In this document: positions 1 through 10,145 of the stretch, piece after piece | Numbering within the stretch: the stretch's first letter is position 1 | Layout of the letters: each line of letters begins with the position of its first letter | Assembly (NCBI GenBank): GCA_965229345.1 | Contig: OZ245872.1 | Location: 372,001 to 436,000 of the forward strand | Source: PBB1 sp965229345 | Lineage (GTDB): Bacteria > Pseudomonadota > Gammaproteobacteria > Burkholderiales > Burkholderiaceae_C | Direction of reading: 5' to 3' | Length of the DNA: 64,000 nt | Notes under the pieces: model-generated | Database searches by the model: none | Seen by the model: the letters and a program-made list of their open reading frames with translations, nothing else | Told to the model about the DNA's origin: nothing | Translations under genes and position numbers: made by a program

Positions 1-91
1 CGATGCCGACCACGCGGTCGCCACGCGCCAGCAGTCGCTGCGCGACGAACATGCCGATGAAGCCGGCCGCGCCGGTGACGAGGACTTTCAT
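1..91 (-). CDS. NAD-dependent sugar epimerase/dehydratase, N-terminal fragment
   Basis: Only the first 30 codons lie in the window; the gene continues past the left edge. Reading the minus strand from an ATG at 89-91 gives MKVLVTGAAGFIGMFVAQRL and so on, a textbook Rossmann GxxGxxG nucleotide-binding start of the extended short-chain dehydrogenase family (UDP-glucuronate/UDP-glucose epimerases and dTDP-glucose dehydratases). The exact sugar cannot be told from this fragment. It is divergent from the flavoprotein gene at 136 and close to an O-antigen-ligase-like gene, which fits a role in surface polysaccharide supply, but that is inference. Confidence 0.75.
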   Translation of the reverse strand, partial: MKVLVTGAAGFIGMFVAQRLLARGDRVVGI

Positions 92-135
92 GTCGGAAGC
101 GGCGCCACAATTCGAGGCTTGAGGGCCGAGGATGG

Positions 136-1461
136 ATGTCGGCTCATTCTCCTGTGTTTCGCATGTCGCACCCCCTGCCGAATCCCACCGCCGCGTTGAA
201 TTTGCCACTCGATGCGCTGCCGGCGCATTGCGATGTGCTGATCGTCGGCGCCGGGCCGGCCGGCTGCGCCGCCGCGATCACGCTGGCCGGTGCGGGCTTC
301 GACGTGGTGCTGATCGACCAGCAGGCCTTTCCGCGCGACAAGGTCTGCGGCGATGGCCTGATCCCGGACGCACACCATGCGCTGCGCCGGCTGGGGCTGC
401 TCGATGCGGTGCTGGCACGCGCACGCTCGGTGCGCCATGTCGCGGTGATCGGCCCGCGCGGCGGCCGTGTCGACGTGCCGGGCACGCTGGCCGTGCTGCC
501 GCGCCGCGAGCTCGACGCGATGCTCTGCCGGGCAGCGGTCGACGCCGGCGCGCGAATGCACGCACCGGTGCGTTTCGTCGGCCTGCTCGAAGAAGACGCC
601 ACAGACCTGCCGTCGGAGACACCACGGGTCGTCGGTGCGACCGTCCGCGCCGGCGATGCGACCCGCGAGGTACGCGCCAGCTGGGTGCTGATCGCGAGCG
701 GCGCACCGCCACAGGCGCTGATGTCGGCCGGGATGTGCGAGCGCCGCACGCCAACTGGTGTGGCACTGCGCGGCTATGTGAAGAACCTGGCGATGGTCGA
801 CCGCATCACCGAGCTCGAAGTGGTGTGGCATCCGCGGATGAAGCGCGGTTACGGCTGGATCTTCCCGGGGCCCGATGGTGTTTTCAACATCGGCGTCGGT
901 GTCGCGCACAGCCACGCGATGGGCAGCGATCCGGGCCAGACCATGCAGGACATCAACCTGCGCGCGATGTTCGATGAGTTCACCCGTGTCCACCGGGCGG
1001 CGAGCGAGCTGGTGGCTGGCGGCACCTGGGTCGGCGAGCTGAAGGGTGCGCCGCTGCGCTGCTCGCTGCGCGGCGCCAAGCTGTCACGGCCGGGGTTGAT
1101 GGTGACCGGTGAAGCCGCGGGCAGCACCTACGCCTTCACCGGCGAAGGCATCGGCAAGGCGCTGGAAACCGGGCTGGCCGCAGCCGATGTGCTGATCGAC
1201 GGTCGCAACCGACAACTGCCCGAGACCCAGGTGCGCACGATGTACGAGCAGACGGTGCGCGGGTTGGCGCCGCGCTACGAGATGTACGACAAGGCCAACA
1301 TCGTCAACATGCACCCGTGGCTGGTCGATCTGGTGGTGTGGAGTGCCAAGCGCAGCCCGAGCCGGTTGCGCCGCATGACCGGGCTGCTCGAAGAGACCCA
1401 CCTGCCCAGCAGCCTGCTCAGCGTGAGGAGCTGGATGCGCCTGCTCTTCGTGCACACCTGA
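136..1461 (+). CDS. Geranylgeranyl-reductase-type FAD-dependent oxidoreductase
   Basis: A 441-residue flavoprotein. A Rossmann FAD site GAGPAGCAAAITLAGAGF lies near residues 38-55, followed by an acidic beta-strand end (VVLID) and the KVCGDGLIP segment that is typical of geranylgeranyl reductases and related FAD hydroxylases. A second FAD-contact region (VTGEAAGSTYAFTGEGIGKA) is in the C-terminal half. There is no signal peptide, so the protein is probably cytosolic. The family reduces isoprenoid double bonds or oxidises small aromatics; the substrate cannot be assigned here. The next gene starts 11 bp downstream, so the two are probably cotranscribed. An ATG at 163 is an alternative start that would drop nine residues. 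Confidence 0.8.
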   Translation: MSAHSPVFRMSHPLPNPTAALNLPLDALPAHCDVLIVGAGPAGCAAAITLAGAGFDVVLIDQQAFPRDKVCGDGLIPDAHHALRRLGLLDAVLARARSVRHVAVIGPRGGRVDVPGTLAVLPRRELDAMLCRAAVDAGARMHAPVRFVGLLEEDATDLPSETPRVVGATVRAGDATREVRASWVLIASGAPPQALMSAGMCERRTPTGVALRGYVKNLAMVDRITELEVVWHPRMKRGYGWIFPGPDGVFNIGVGVAHSHAMGSDPGQTMQDINLRAMFDEFTRVHRAASELVAGGTWVGELKGAPLRCSLRGAKLSRPGLMVTGEAAGSTYAFTGEGIGKALETGLAAADVLIDGRNRQLPETQVRTMYEQTVRGLAPRYEMYDKANIVNMHPWLVDLVVWSAKRSPSRLRRMTGLLEETHLPSSLLSVRSWMRLLFVHT

Positions 1462-1472
1462 GGGCCGATCGC

Positions 1473-2225
1473 ATGTGCCAGCTCCTCGGCATGAACGGCA
1501 ACACGCCGACCGACATCGTGTTCAGCTTCACCGGCTTCTCGACCCGGGCCGACGAACACCAGGACGGCTTCGGCATCGCCTTTTTCGAAGGTGCCGGGCT
1601 GCGGCTGTTTGTCGACGCACAAAGTGCGCGCCAGTCGCCGGTGGCAGACATGGTGCGTCGCTACCCGATCCGTTCCAAGCATGTGATCGCGCACATCCGC
1701 AAGGCCACGCAGGGCCGCGTCGCCCTGGAGAACACCCACCCGTTCGTGCGCGAACTGTGGGGTCGCTACTGGGCGTTCGCTCACAACGGCAACCTGGTCG
1801 ACTACGCACCACGGCTGCACGCGTCGTTTCACCCGGTGGGCGACACCGACAGCGAACGCGCCTTCTGCTGGCTGATGCAGGAGCTGTCCAAGGCGCATGC
1901 ACGCATGCCCTCGGTGGATGAGCTGACGGCCACGCTGCGCGAGCTGGTGCCGCAGATCGCCGCGCACGGCACCTTCAACTTCCTGCTGAGTCAGGGAGAG
2001 GCGTTGTGGGCGCACTGCAGCACCGAACTCCACTGGCTGGAGCGATCTCATCCGTTCGGAACGGCCCGCCTGGCCGACGAAGACCTGAGTGTCGACTTCG
2101 GCGCCCTGACCTCGCGCGATGACCGCGTGGCGCTGGTGGCCACGCAACCATTGACCACCGACGAACACTGGCAGGCCTTCGGCGCCGGCGAGTTGCGCGT
2201 CTTTGTGGAAGGTCGGTCCCGGTGA
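1473..2225 (+). CDS. Class II glutamine amidotransferase (YafJ-like)
   Basis: A 250-residue protein of the Ntn-hydrolase glutamine amidotransferase class. Translation starts MCQLLGMN, so removal of the initiator Met exposes the N-terminal cysteine nucleophile that defines the class; this fixes the start at 1473 rather than at earlier in-frame codons. Conserved pieces include DEHQDGFGIAFF, the HIRKAT strand and FAHNGNLVDY (the Asn/Gly oxyanion region). No synthetase domain is attached, as in E. coli YafJ, so the ammonia acceptor is unknown. The stop overlaps the GTG start of the membrane protein at 2222, which suggests coupled translation. Confidence 0.88.
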   Translation: MCQLLGMNGNTPTDIVFSFTGFSTRADEHQDGFGIAFFEGAGLRLFVDAQSARQSPVADMVRRYPIRSKHVIAHIRKATQGRVALENTHPFVRELWGRYWAFAHNGNLVDYAPRLHASFHPVGDTDSERAFCWLMQELSKAHARMPSVDELTATLRELVPQIAAHGTFNFLLSQGEALWAHCSTELHWLERSHPFGTARLADEDLSVDFGALTSRDDRVALVATQPLTTDEHWQAFGAGELRVFVEGRSR

Positions 2226-4672
2226 TCGGTCGTGCGGTCGCCGGCGTCACGGCGTTGTCCTGCGCTGCGGTGGCTGTCTGGCTGGCCGCACACCACCCGC
2301 TGTCTGCGCCGCTGGCCGTGGCGATGACACTGCTGGCCGGCGCGGCGGTCGCGCGCTGGCCCTGGATCTGGCCGGTCATGGTGCCGGCCCTGCTGCCCCT
2401 GCTGGCGCTGGCGCCCTGGAGTGGCTGGATCAGCGTCGAAGAGATGGACCTGCTAGTGCTGGCCGTGGCCGCAGGCGGCTACGGTCGGTGGGCCTTGCGG
2501 CCGCAACCACACCGCAGCGGCATCGACGTCGGGGCGGCGCTCGCGCTGCTGCTGCTCGCGCTGTGGACGGTCTCGGTGGTGATCTCGCTGATGCGCGGCA
2601 TCGCCGATGCGGGCGGGCTGACGCTCGACTGGTATCAGGCGTATCGCGGTCCGATGAACGCACTGCGCCTGGCCAAGCCGACACTGGCCGTCTGGTTGCT
2701 GCTGCCGTTGTGGCTGCGACTCGAGGCCACACCCGACGCACGAGCGACCGATCGGCTGACGCTGGGTCTGGCGCTGTGTCACGCAGCGGCGGCACTGTCC
2801 TGCCTGTACGAACGACTCGCCTACACCGGGCTGCTGAACTTCTCGGCCGACTACCGCACGACGGGCCTGTTCTGGGAGATGCATGTCGGTGGCGCAGGGC
2901 TCGATGCCTGCCTGGCCATGACATTTCCTTTTGTCTGGCGGCTGTGGGCCAAGGCTCAAAGCCGATGGGCGTCGGCGCTCTCACTGGCCTTGCTGCTGCT
3001 GGGCGTCTATGCGGTGCTGACCACCTTCTCCCGCATCCTGCTGCTGGCGGTGCCGCTGGGCATCGTGGTGATGCTGTGGATGCAACGCCATCGCGGAACG
3101 GCCACGCCGACATCGTCAAGCAGTGCGACGGCTTCCCGACGACAACTGCTGACGTTCGGCATGCTTTGCCTGGCCATCGGACTGGCCGCGGCATGGCTCT
3201 TCGTGGGTGCGGGCTACCGCGGCCTCGCCGCGCTGCTCGGGAGCTCAGCCCTGCTGCTGATGCTGGCGCCCAAGGCGGCTCGGCTGCAGGCCCGCGAGTG
3301 GGCGCTTGCCGTGGCGTTGGCGCTGGTGCTCGGGCCGCTCTGGCTGGCCCTGGGGTGGTGGCTGCCCAAGGGCCCGTACGTCGCGTTCGCGCTGATCCTG
3401 GCGATGTCGTTGGGCGCGGCGATGGGCGCGCTGCGTCTCCCGAGCCCCACGGCACTGGCCGTCGGTGGCTATTGGGTGGCCGTGGCCTGCCTGGGCCTCG
3501 TGGCCTGGCACTGGGGAGGCGAACGCGGGCTGCACACGGCCTGGCCCGCGATCGCGCTGCTGGCGCTGGCGCTGCCTCTGGTCGCCACCCTCTGGCCAGA
3601 CCCCTGGCCGGACCACCTGCGCTGGCAGGCAGGGGCCTGGACCTTGCTCGGCGCGATCGCGATGGTGATCGCGCTCTTTGGGGGCGGCTCGTACATGTCC
3701 GGGCGGGTGAGCGCGAGTGATGGAGACCGGCAGGATCGCCTGCATCACTGGCAAACCGCGCTGTCGATGATCGACAGCGAAGAAGCACGCTGGCTGGGCA
3801 TCGGCCTGGGCCGCTTCCTCGACCGATACGCCGTCACGGCCAGCGTCGGGCAGCGACCCGGCGATTTGCGCCTCGTCGAGAACGAGGGGGCCCCGGCGAT
3901 GAATCTGGCCACCGGGACGCATCTCCAGGACTGGGGCACCGTGCTGCGCCTGAGCCAGCGCATCACACGCCCTCAGCAGGGCCCGGTCACCGTGCGCATG
4001 GTCGTTCGCGGCGCCCCGGGCACAACCGTGCATGCCGAGATCTGCGTGAAGCACCTGCTTTATGACCAGGGCTGTCAGTTCGGCAAGGCCGCCCTGCCCC
4101 CGCCAGGCGCCGCGACCGGATCCGCGGCCAGCCCGACCCAGGGCGCCACGGCACCCGACCCGGGCCCCTGGCAGACGCTCACGTTCGAACTGCAGGACTC
4201 GCCTCTGCCGACCGACCCCTGGTACCTGCCGCGCATCACCGTGTTCTCACTCGCCAGCGAGACCGCGCTGCACGGGCTCGCGCTGCGCGAGGTGTCGGTC
4301 GTCGACGGCCGCGGGGTCGAGCTGATCACCAACGGGCGCTTCCAGCAGGCCGGTGCGCACTGGTTCTTCAGCAGTGACCGGAATCACCTGCCCTGGCACG
4401 CGAAGAGCCTGACCGTGCATCTGCTGGTCGAGCAGGGCTGGCTGGGGCTGGCCTCGCTGGGGCTGATGACACTGGCCGCATTGGCCATGTCGATCGGCCG
4501 GGTTCGCCGCTTGCCACTGGCCCCTGCGCTGGCAGCAGGGTTGGCCGGTGCGTGGGCCGTCGGCCTGATCGACAGCCTGATCGACATGCCACGAATCGCG
4601 CTGCTGCTGCTGCTGCTCACGACCATCGCCATCGCGCAGCGTCCCCGGTCCGAGCGATCCCGATCCGCTTGA
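2222..4672 (+). CDS. O-antigen-ligase/Wzy-like polytopic membrane protein with inserted soluble domain
   Basis: An 816-residue protein. Residues 1-490 form about a dozen hydrophobic segments. The WLGIGLGRFLDRY sequence near residue 522 resembles the GxGxGxF element of Wzy_C/WaaL polymerases and ligases. It is followed by some 190 soluble residues with beta-rich character (LRLSQRI, TVRMVVRG, WQTLTFELQD), then the VEQGWLGL segment and a last pair of membrane helices. The family joins or polymerises undecaprenyl-linked glycans at the outer face of the inner membrane, so the inserted domain should be periplasmic. The GTG start overlaps the preceding stop. The family call is good; the substrate is unknown. 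Confidence 0.7.
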   Translation: MIGRAVAGVTALSCAAVAVWLAAHHPLSAPLAVAMTLLAGAAVARWPWIWPVMVPALLPLLALAPWSGWISVEEMDLLVLAVAAGGYGRWALRPQPHRSGIDVGAALALLLLALWTVSVVISLMRGIADAGGLTLDWYQAYRGPMNALRLAKPTLAVWLLLPLWLRLEATPDARATDRLTLGLALCHAAAALSCLYERLAYTGLLNFSADYRTTGLFWEMHVGGAGLDACLAMTFPFVWRLWAKAQSRWASALSLALLLLGVYAVLTTFSRILLLAVPLGIVVMLWMQRHRGTATPTSSSSATASRRQLLTFGMLCLAIGLAAAWLFVGAGYRGLAALLGSSALLLMLAPKAARLQAREWALAVALALVLGPLWLALGWWLPKGPYVAFALILAMSLGAAMGALRLPSPTALAVGGYWVAVACLGLVAWHWGGERGLHTAWPAIALLALALPLVATLWPDPWPDHLRWQAGAWTLLGAIAMVIALFGGGSYMSGRVSASDGDRQDRLHHWQTALSMIDSEEARWLGIGLGRFLDRYAVTASVGQRPGDLRLVENEGAPAMNLATGTHLQDWGTVLRLSQRITRPQQGPVTVRMVVRGAPGTTVHAEICVKHLLYDQGCQFGKAALPPPGAATGSAASPTQGATAPDPGPWQTLTFELQDSPLPTDPWYLPRITVFSLASETALHGLALREVSVVDGRGVELITNGRFQQAGAHWFFSSDRNHLPWHAKSLTVHLLVEQGWLGLASLGLMTLAALAMSIGRVRRLPLAPALAAGLAGAWAVGLIDSLIDMPRIALLLLLLTTIAIAQRPRSERSRSA

Positions 4673-4732
4673 GCCTCACGGGGCTCTGCCACACTAGGAC
4701 CGGCTCGATCGACGACCCTGACGCCCATCACC

Positions 4733-6454
4733 GTGACCCCCGCACCCCGCTTCGACATCTTCTACCGCCACGACGCGCTGACGCAGCTGCTCACCGACTA
4801 CGCGGCCGCGTACCCCGGACTGGTGTCGGTGATGTCGATCGGCAAGAGCCACGAGGGCCGAGACATCTGGGTCGCCGTGGTCACGCAGTCGGCCACCGGC
4901 AGCGACACCGACAAGCCGGCGTTCTGGGCCGACGGCAACATCCACGCCGCCGAGCTGTGCGCCAGCACCGCCTGCCTGTACTACCTGCACCAGCTGGTCA
5001 CCGGCTACGGCACCCTGACCGACGAGGGGCGCAAGATCACCCGGCTGCTCGACACCCGCACGGTCTACCTGTGTCCGCGGCTGAACCCCGACGGCGCCGA
5101 GCTGGCGCTGGCCGACCGACCTCGTCACATCCGCTCGTCGACGCGGCGTTATCCGCATGAAGAGCAGGCGGTCGACGGCCTGACGGTGGAGGACATCGAC
5201 GGCGACGGCCGCGTGCTGATGATGCGCATCCCCGACCCGCACGGTGGCTACAAATGCAGCGAGCAGGACCCGCGGATGATGGTGGCGCGCGAGCCCGGCG
5301 AGTTCGGCGGCGAGTACTACCGGGTGATCCCCGAAGGCACGCTGCAGCAGTACGACGGGCTGACGGTCAAGGTGAACCCCGATGCCGAAGGGCTGGACCT
5401 GAACCGCAATTTCCCGTCGCAGTGGCGGCAGGAACACGAGCAGCCCGGCGCGGGCCCTTACCCGACCAGCGAGCCCGAGGTGCGCGCGATGGTGGACTTC
5501 ATCACCGGCCACCCGAACATCGGTGTGGTGCTCAGCTTCCACACCCACAGCGGCGTGATCCTGCGGCCGATGGGCACGCACAGCGACGACGACATGATCC
5601 CGGAGGACCTGTGGTCGTTCAAGCGCTTCAGCGCGCTCGGCACCAAGCTGACCGGCTACCCGGCGGTGAGCGCCTGGCACGAATTCAAGTACCACCCGAA
5701 GGAGATCATCACCGGCACGCAGGACTGGGCCTACGAGCACCTGGGCATGCTGTTCTGGACGGTGGAGATCTGGTCGCCGAACGCCGAGGCCGGCATCACC
5801 GGCTACCCGTGGATCGACTGGTACCGCGAGCACCCGGAGGCCGATGACCTGAAGCTGCTGAAGTGGAGCGACGAGCAGTGCGACGGCCAGGCGTACGCAC
5901 CGTGGCGGCCGTTCCAGCACCCGCAGCTGGGCGCCGTGGAGATCGGCGGCTGGGACCACCAGAACTACTGGCGCAACCCACCACCGCACCTGCGCGAGCG
6001 TGAGGCCGCGCGCTTCCCGGCGTGGATGACGCAACTCGCCTTGAGCCTGCCGAAGCTGGAATTGCTGCGCACCGAGGTGCGCGCGCTCGGCCCCGACACC
6101 TGGCGGGTGCGGCTGGCGGTCGCCAACAGCGGCTGGCTGCCCTGCTACATCAGCAAGCGCGCGCTGGAGCGCAAGGTGGTGCGCGGCGTGATGTTCGAGC
6201 TGCACCTGCCCCAGATCAACGGCAGCCCCGACCCGGCCGTCTCGCTGGTCAGCGGCCAGCTGCGCCGCGAAGGCCCGCAGCTTGAAGGCCATGCGCCGGA
6301 CGCGTCCTTGCTGGGCCGCTACGGCGCACACGATGCGACCCCCGACCGAGCGGTCAGCGAATGGGTGGTGCGGGCGCCGCAGGGCACGCGGCTGGTGCTG
6401 ACCGCGCGAGCCGATCGCGCCGGCATCGTGCGCGCCGAGATCAGCCTGGACTGA
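4733..6454 (+). CDS. M14-family zinc carboxypeptidase
   Basis: A 573-residue zinc peptidase. The first metal-binding motif is GNIHAAELC with His71 and Glu74, the third zinc ligand lies in SFHTHSG, a substrate-binding Arg is in LNRNFPSQW, and the general-base Glu is in WTVEIWSPNAEAG. No signal peptide is visible, which points to a cytoplasmic enzyme acting on peptides, or on murein tails or modified amino acids taken up from outside. The C-terminal 120 residues form an extra beta-rich region beyond the catalytic fold. The start is GTG at 4733. It lies 60 bp after the ligase-like gene, on the same strand, and ends 24 bp before the convergent pyrF stop. Confidence 0.87.
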   Translation: MTPAPRFDIFYRHDALTQLLTDYAAAYPGLVSVMSIGKSHEGRDIWVAVVTQSATGSDTDKPAFWADGNIHAAELCASTACLYYLHQLVTGYGTLTDEGRKITRLLDTRTVYLCPRLNPDGAELALADRPRHIRSSTRRYPHEEQAVDGLTVEDIDGDGRVLMMRIPDPHGGYKCSEQDPRMMVAREPGEFGGEYYRVIPEGTLQQYDGLTVKVNPDAEGLDLNRNFPSQWRQEHEQPGAGPYPTSEPEVRAMVDFITGHPNIGVVLSFHTHSGVILRPMGTHSDDDMIPEDLWSFKRFSALGTKLTGYPAVSAWHEFKYHPKEIITGTQDWAYEHLGMLFWTVEIWSPNAEAGITGYPWIDWYREHPEADDLKLLKWSDEQCDGQAYAPWRPFQHPQLGAVEIGGWDHQNYWRNPPPHLREREAARFPAWMTQLALSLPKLELLRTEVRALGPDTWRVRLAVANSGWLPCYISKRALERKVVRGVMFELHLPQINGSPDPAVSLVSGQLRREGPQLEGHAPDASLLGRYGAHDATPDRAVSEWVVRAPQGTRLVLTARADRAGIVRAEISLD

Positions 6455-6478
6455 TCTCGGCGGGCCGAGCGCGGGCTG

Positions 6479-7321
6479 TCAGCGGGCGCTGTTCAGTTGC
6501 TGCCGTGTCGCCTCGGCCACGCGCCGTGCAGCTGCAGCAAAGTCGTCACCCGCACTCGCGTACAGCACCGCACGCGACGAGTTGACCGCGATCGGCCCGG
6601 TGGTTTTGCCGTTCTGGGCACGCCAGCCCGCCCGCACCGTTGCGTCCGCATCACCCCCCTGCGCCCCCACACCGGGAATCAGCAAGGGCAGGGTCGGCGC
6701 CAGTTCGCGCACCCGCGCGATCTCGGCCGGAAACGTCGCGCCGACCACCAGGCCGAGCTGGCCGGTACGGTTCCAGGGGCCTTGTGCCAGCCGCGCGATG
6801 TGCTCGTACAGCAGGTCGCCGGGCTGCCCGCCGGTGCCGACGAGGCGCTGCGCCTGCAGGTCCGATCCGCCAGGATTGGAGGTGCGGCACAGCAGGATCA
6901 AGCCCTTGTCGGCGTAGTCCAGATAAGGCTCGATCGAGTCGTGCCCCATGAAAGGCGACAGCGTGACCGCATCGGCCCGGTAGCGCTCGAAGGCCTCGCG
7001 GGCGTACTGCTGCGCGGTGCTGCCGATGTCACCGCGCTTCGCGTCGAGGATCACCGGCACGGCGGGCGCCACCGCATGGATGTGCGCGATCAACGCTTCC
7101 AGTTGGTCCTCGGCGCGGTGCGCCGCGAAGTAGGCAATCTGCGGCTTGAATGCGATCGCCAGGTCCTTCGTCGCATCGACGATGGCCGCGCAGAAGTCGT
7201 GGATGCGGCTGGCATCGCCTTTCCAGGCGCCCGGAAACTTCGACGGCTCGGGGTCGAGGCCGATGCAGAGCAACGAGTCGTTGAGGGACTCGGCGGCGAG
7301 CAGTTGGTCGGTGAAGGCCAT
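6479..7321 (-). CDS. pyrF: Orotidine 5'-phosphate decarboxylase
   Basis: A 280-residue enzyme that decarboxylates OMP to UMP, the last step of de novo pyrimidine synthesis in the cytosol. It belongs to the longer type 2 subfamily: it begins MAFTDQLLAA, has LCIGLDPEP near the N-terminus, and carries the catalytic Asp/Lys signature DAKRGDIGSTA about 95 residues in. IPGVGAQGGDADAT and INGR-like loop residues near the C-terminus complete the phosphate site. The reading frame stays open far upstream into purB, so the ATG at 7321 was chosen because it matches the family N-terminus. It is 23 bp downstream of purB on the same strand. Confidence 0.96.
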   Translation of the reverse strand: MAFTDQLLAAESLNDSLLCIGLDPEPSKFPGAWKGDASRIHDFCAAIVDATKDLAIAFKPQIAYFAAHRAEDQLEALIAHIHAVAPAVPVILDAKRGDIGSTAQQYAREAFERYRADAVTLSPFMGHDSIEPYLDYADKGLILLCRTSNPGGSDLQAQRLVGTGGQPGDLLYEHIARLAQGPWNRTGQLGLVVGATFPAEIARVRELAPTLPLLIPGVGAQGGDADATVRAGWRAQNGKTTGPIAVNSSRAVLYASAGDDFAAAARRVAEATRQQLNSAR

Positions 7322-7344
7322 GAGGTGCGGGTTGCGCGCCGAGT

Positions 7345-8712
7345 TCAAACCCGCCGCGCCAGCTCGGCCGCCAGGCCGACATACGACCCCGGCGTCATCG
7401 CCAGCAGCCGCTGCTTCTCCGCCTCGGGAATCTCCAACGTGCCGATGAAGGCCTGGATCGCTTCGCGGGTGATGGCCTTGCCACGCGTCAGCTCTTTCAG
7501 CCGCTCGTAGGGGTTGGGCAGGCTGTAGCGGCGCATCACGGTCTGGATCGGTTCGGCCAGCACTTCCCAGGCGTCGTCGAGGTCGCCTGCCAGGCGCGCT
7601 TCGTTGACTTCGAGCTTGCCGAGGCCACGCAGCAGGCTGTCGGCGCCGAGCAGTGCGTAGCCGAGGGCCACGCCCATGTTGCGCAGCACCGTGCTGTCGG
7701 TCAGGTCGCGCTGCAGGCGGCTGATTGGCAGCTTCTGGCTCAGGTGCGTCAGCAGCGCATTGGCGAGGCCGAAGTTGCCTTCGGCGTTCTCGAAGTCGAT
7801 CGGGTTGACCTTGTGCGGCATCGTGCTGCTGCCGATCTCGCCTTCTTTCAGCCGCTGCTTGAAGTAGCCCAGGCTGATGTAGCTCCACACATCGCGCGAC
7901 CAGTCGATCAGGATGGTGTTGCTGCGCGTCACGGCGTCGAACAACTCGGCCATGTAGTCGTGCGGCTCGATCTGGATGGTGTACGGGTTGAAGGTGAGTT
8001 GGAGCTGCTGCTCGACCACGCGGCGGCTGAAGGCTTCCCAGTCGACCGTGGGATACGCCGCCAGGTGCGCGTTGTAGTTGCCGACCGCGCCGTTCATCTT
8101 GGCCAGCAGCTGCACACCAGCGATGCGCTCGCGGGCCCGGGTGAGCCGAGCCACCACGTTGGCCACTTCCTTGCCCAGCGTGGTCGGGCTGGCGGTCTGG
8201 CCGTGGGTGCGGCTGAGCATCGGGACCGGCGCCAGCGCGTGTGCGAGCCCCGTCATCACGGCGATCAGCTTGTCGAGCGTGGGCAGCAGCACTTCGGCGC
8301 GCGCGGCCTGCAGCATCAGCGCGTGGCTGGTGTTGTTGATGTCTTCGCTGGTGCAGGCGAAGTGCACGAACTCGCTGGCGGCCATCAGTTCGGCTTCGCC
8401 CTTGAACTGCGCCTTCAGCCAGTACTCGACCGCCTTCACATCGTGGTTGGTGGTGCGCTCGATGTCCTTGATGGCCTGCGCATCCGCTTCGGAGAAGGCC
8501 GCGACCTTGCCTCGGAGCAAAGCGCGTGCGCCGGCGGACAGCGGCGCGAACTCGGGCAGACCAGCGTCCGACAGCGCGATGAACCACTCCACCTCGACCT
8601 GCACGCGGCGGTGCATCAGGCCGTATTCGCTGAGCAGCGCACGCAGCGGGGCGACCTTGGCGGCATAACGGCCATCGAGCGGCGACAGGGCGGTGAGGGG
8701 AGACAGGTTCAT
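7345..8712 (-). CDS. purB: Adenylosuccinate lyase
   Basis: A 455-residue enzyme that removes fumarate from SAICAR and from adenylosuccinate in purine synthesis. The fumarase/aspartase-superfamily signature GSSTMPHKVNPIDFENAEGN is present, as are the TSEDINN and RTHGQTASPTTLGKE active-site segments. Its length is the same as that of the E. coli enzyme (456). The start MNLSPLTALSPLDGRY at 8712 matches the family and lies downstream of the first in-frame codon. It probably forms a two-gene unit with pyrF and is divergent from the URC operon. Confidence 0.97.
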   Translation of the reverse strand: MNLSPLTALSPLDGRYAAKVAPLRALLSEYGLMHRRVQVEVEWFIALSDAGLPEFAPLSAGARALLRGKVAAFSEADAQAIKDIERTTNHDVKAVEYWLKAQFKGEAELMAASEFVHFACTSEDINNTSHALMLQAARAEVLLPTLDKLIAVMTGLAHALAPVPMLSRTHGQTASPTTLGKEVANVVARLTRARERIAGVQLLAKMNGAVGNYNAHLAAYPTVDWEAFSRRVVEQQLQLTFNPYTIQIEPHDYMAELFDAVTRSNTILIDWSRDVWSYISLGYFKQRLKEGEIGSSTMPHKVNPIDFENAEGNFGLANALLTHLSQKLPISRLQRDLTDSTVLRNMGVALGYALLGADSLLRGLGKLEVNEARLAGDLDDAWEVLAEPIQTVMRRYSLPNPYERLKELTRGKAITREAIQAFIGTLEIPEAEKQRLLAMTPGSYVGLAAELARRV

Positions 8713-8762
8713 CGGGTGGCGGGCGCAGGGGCCCAGGAGCGTGCGAACAGCCTTGAAGTTTA

Positions 8763-8796
8763 GGCGGTGAGGCCGTGGGGGCCGGCCACCGCCCCC
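8763..8796. promoter_or_regulatory. Nested inverted repeats between purB and the URC operon
   Basis: The 146-bp divergent spacer contains a 7-bp perfect inverted repeat GGCGGTG (8763-8769) / CACCGCC (8787-8793), nested with GGGGGC (8777-8782) / GCCCCC (8791-8796). The two pairings are mutually exclusive. It could be an operator or a leader hairpin for either direction. No regulator gene sits next to the operon. The arms are GC-only, so chance in high-GC DNA is a real possibility. Confidence 0.3.
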
Positions 8797-8858
8797 GGCG
8801 CAACGTATGCTCAGCCACGGGGGACTCCTCGCGCCGCACACCCTGGAAGGACTGCCGC

Positions 8859-10137
<1,279 letters not shown>

Positions 10138-10145
<8 letters not shown>

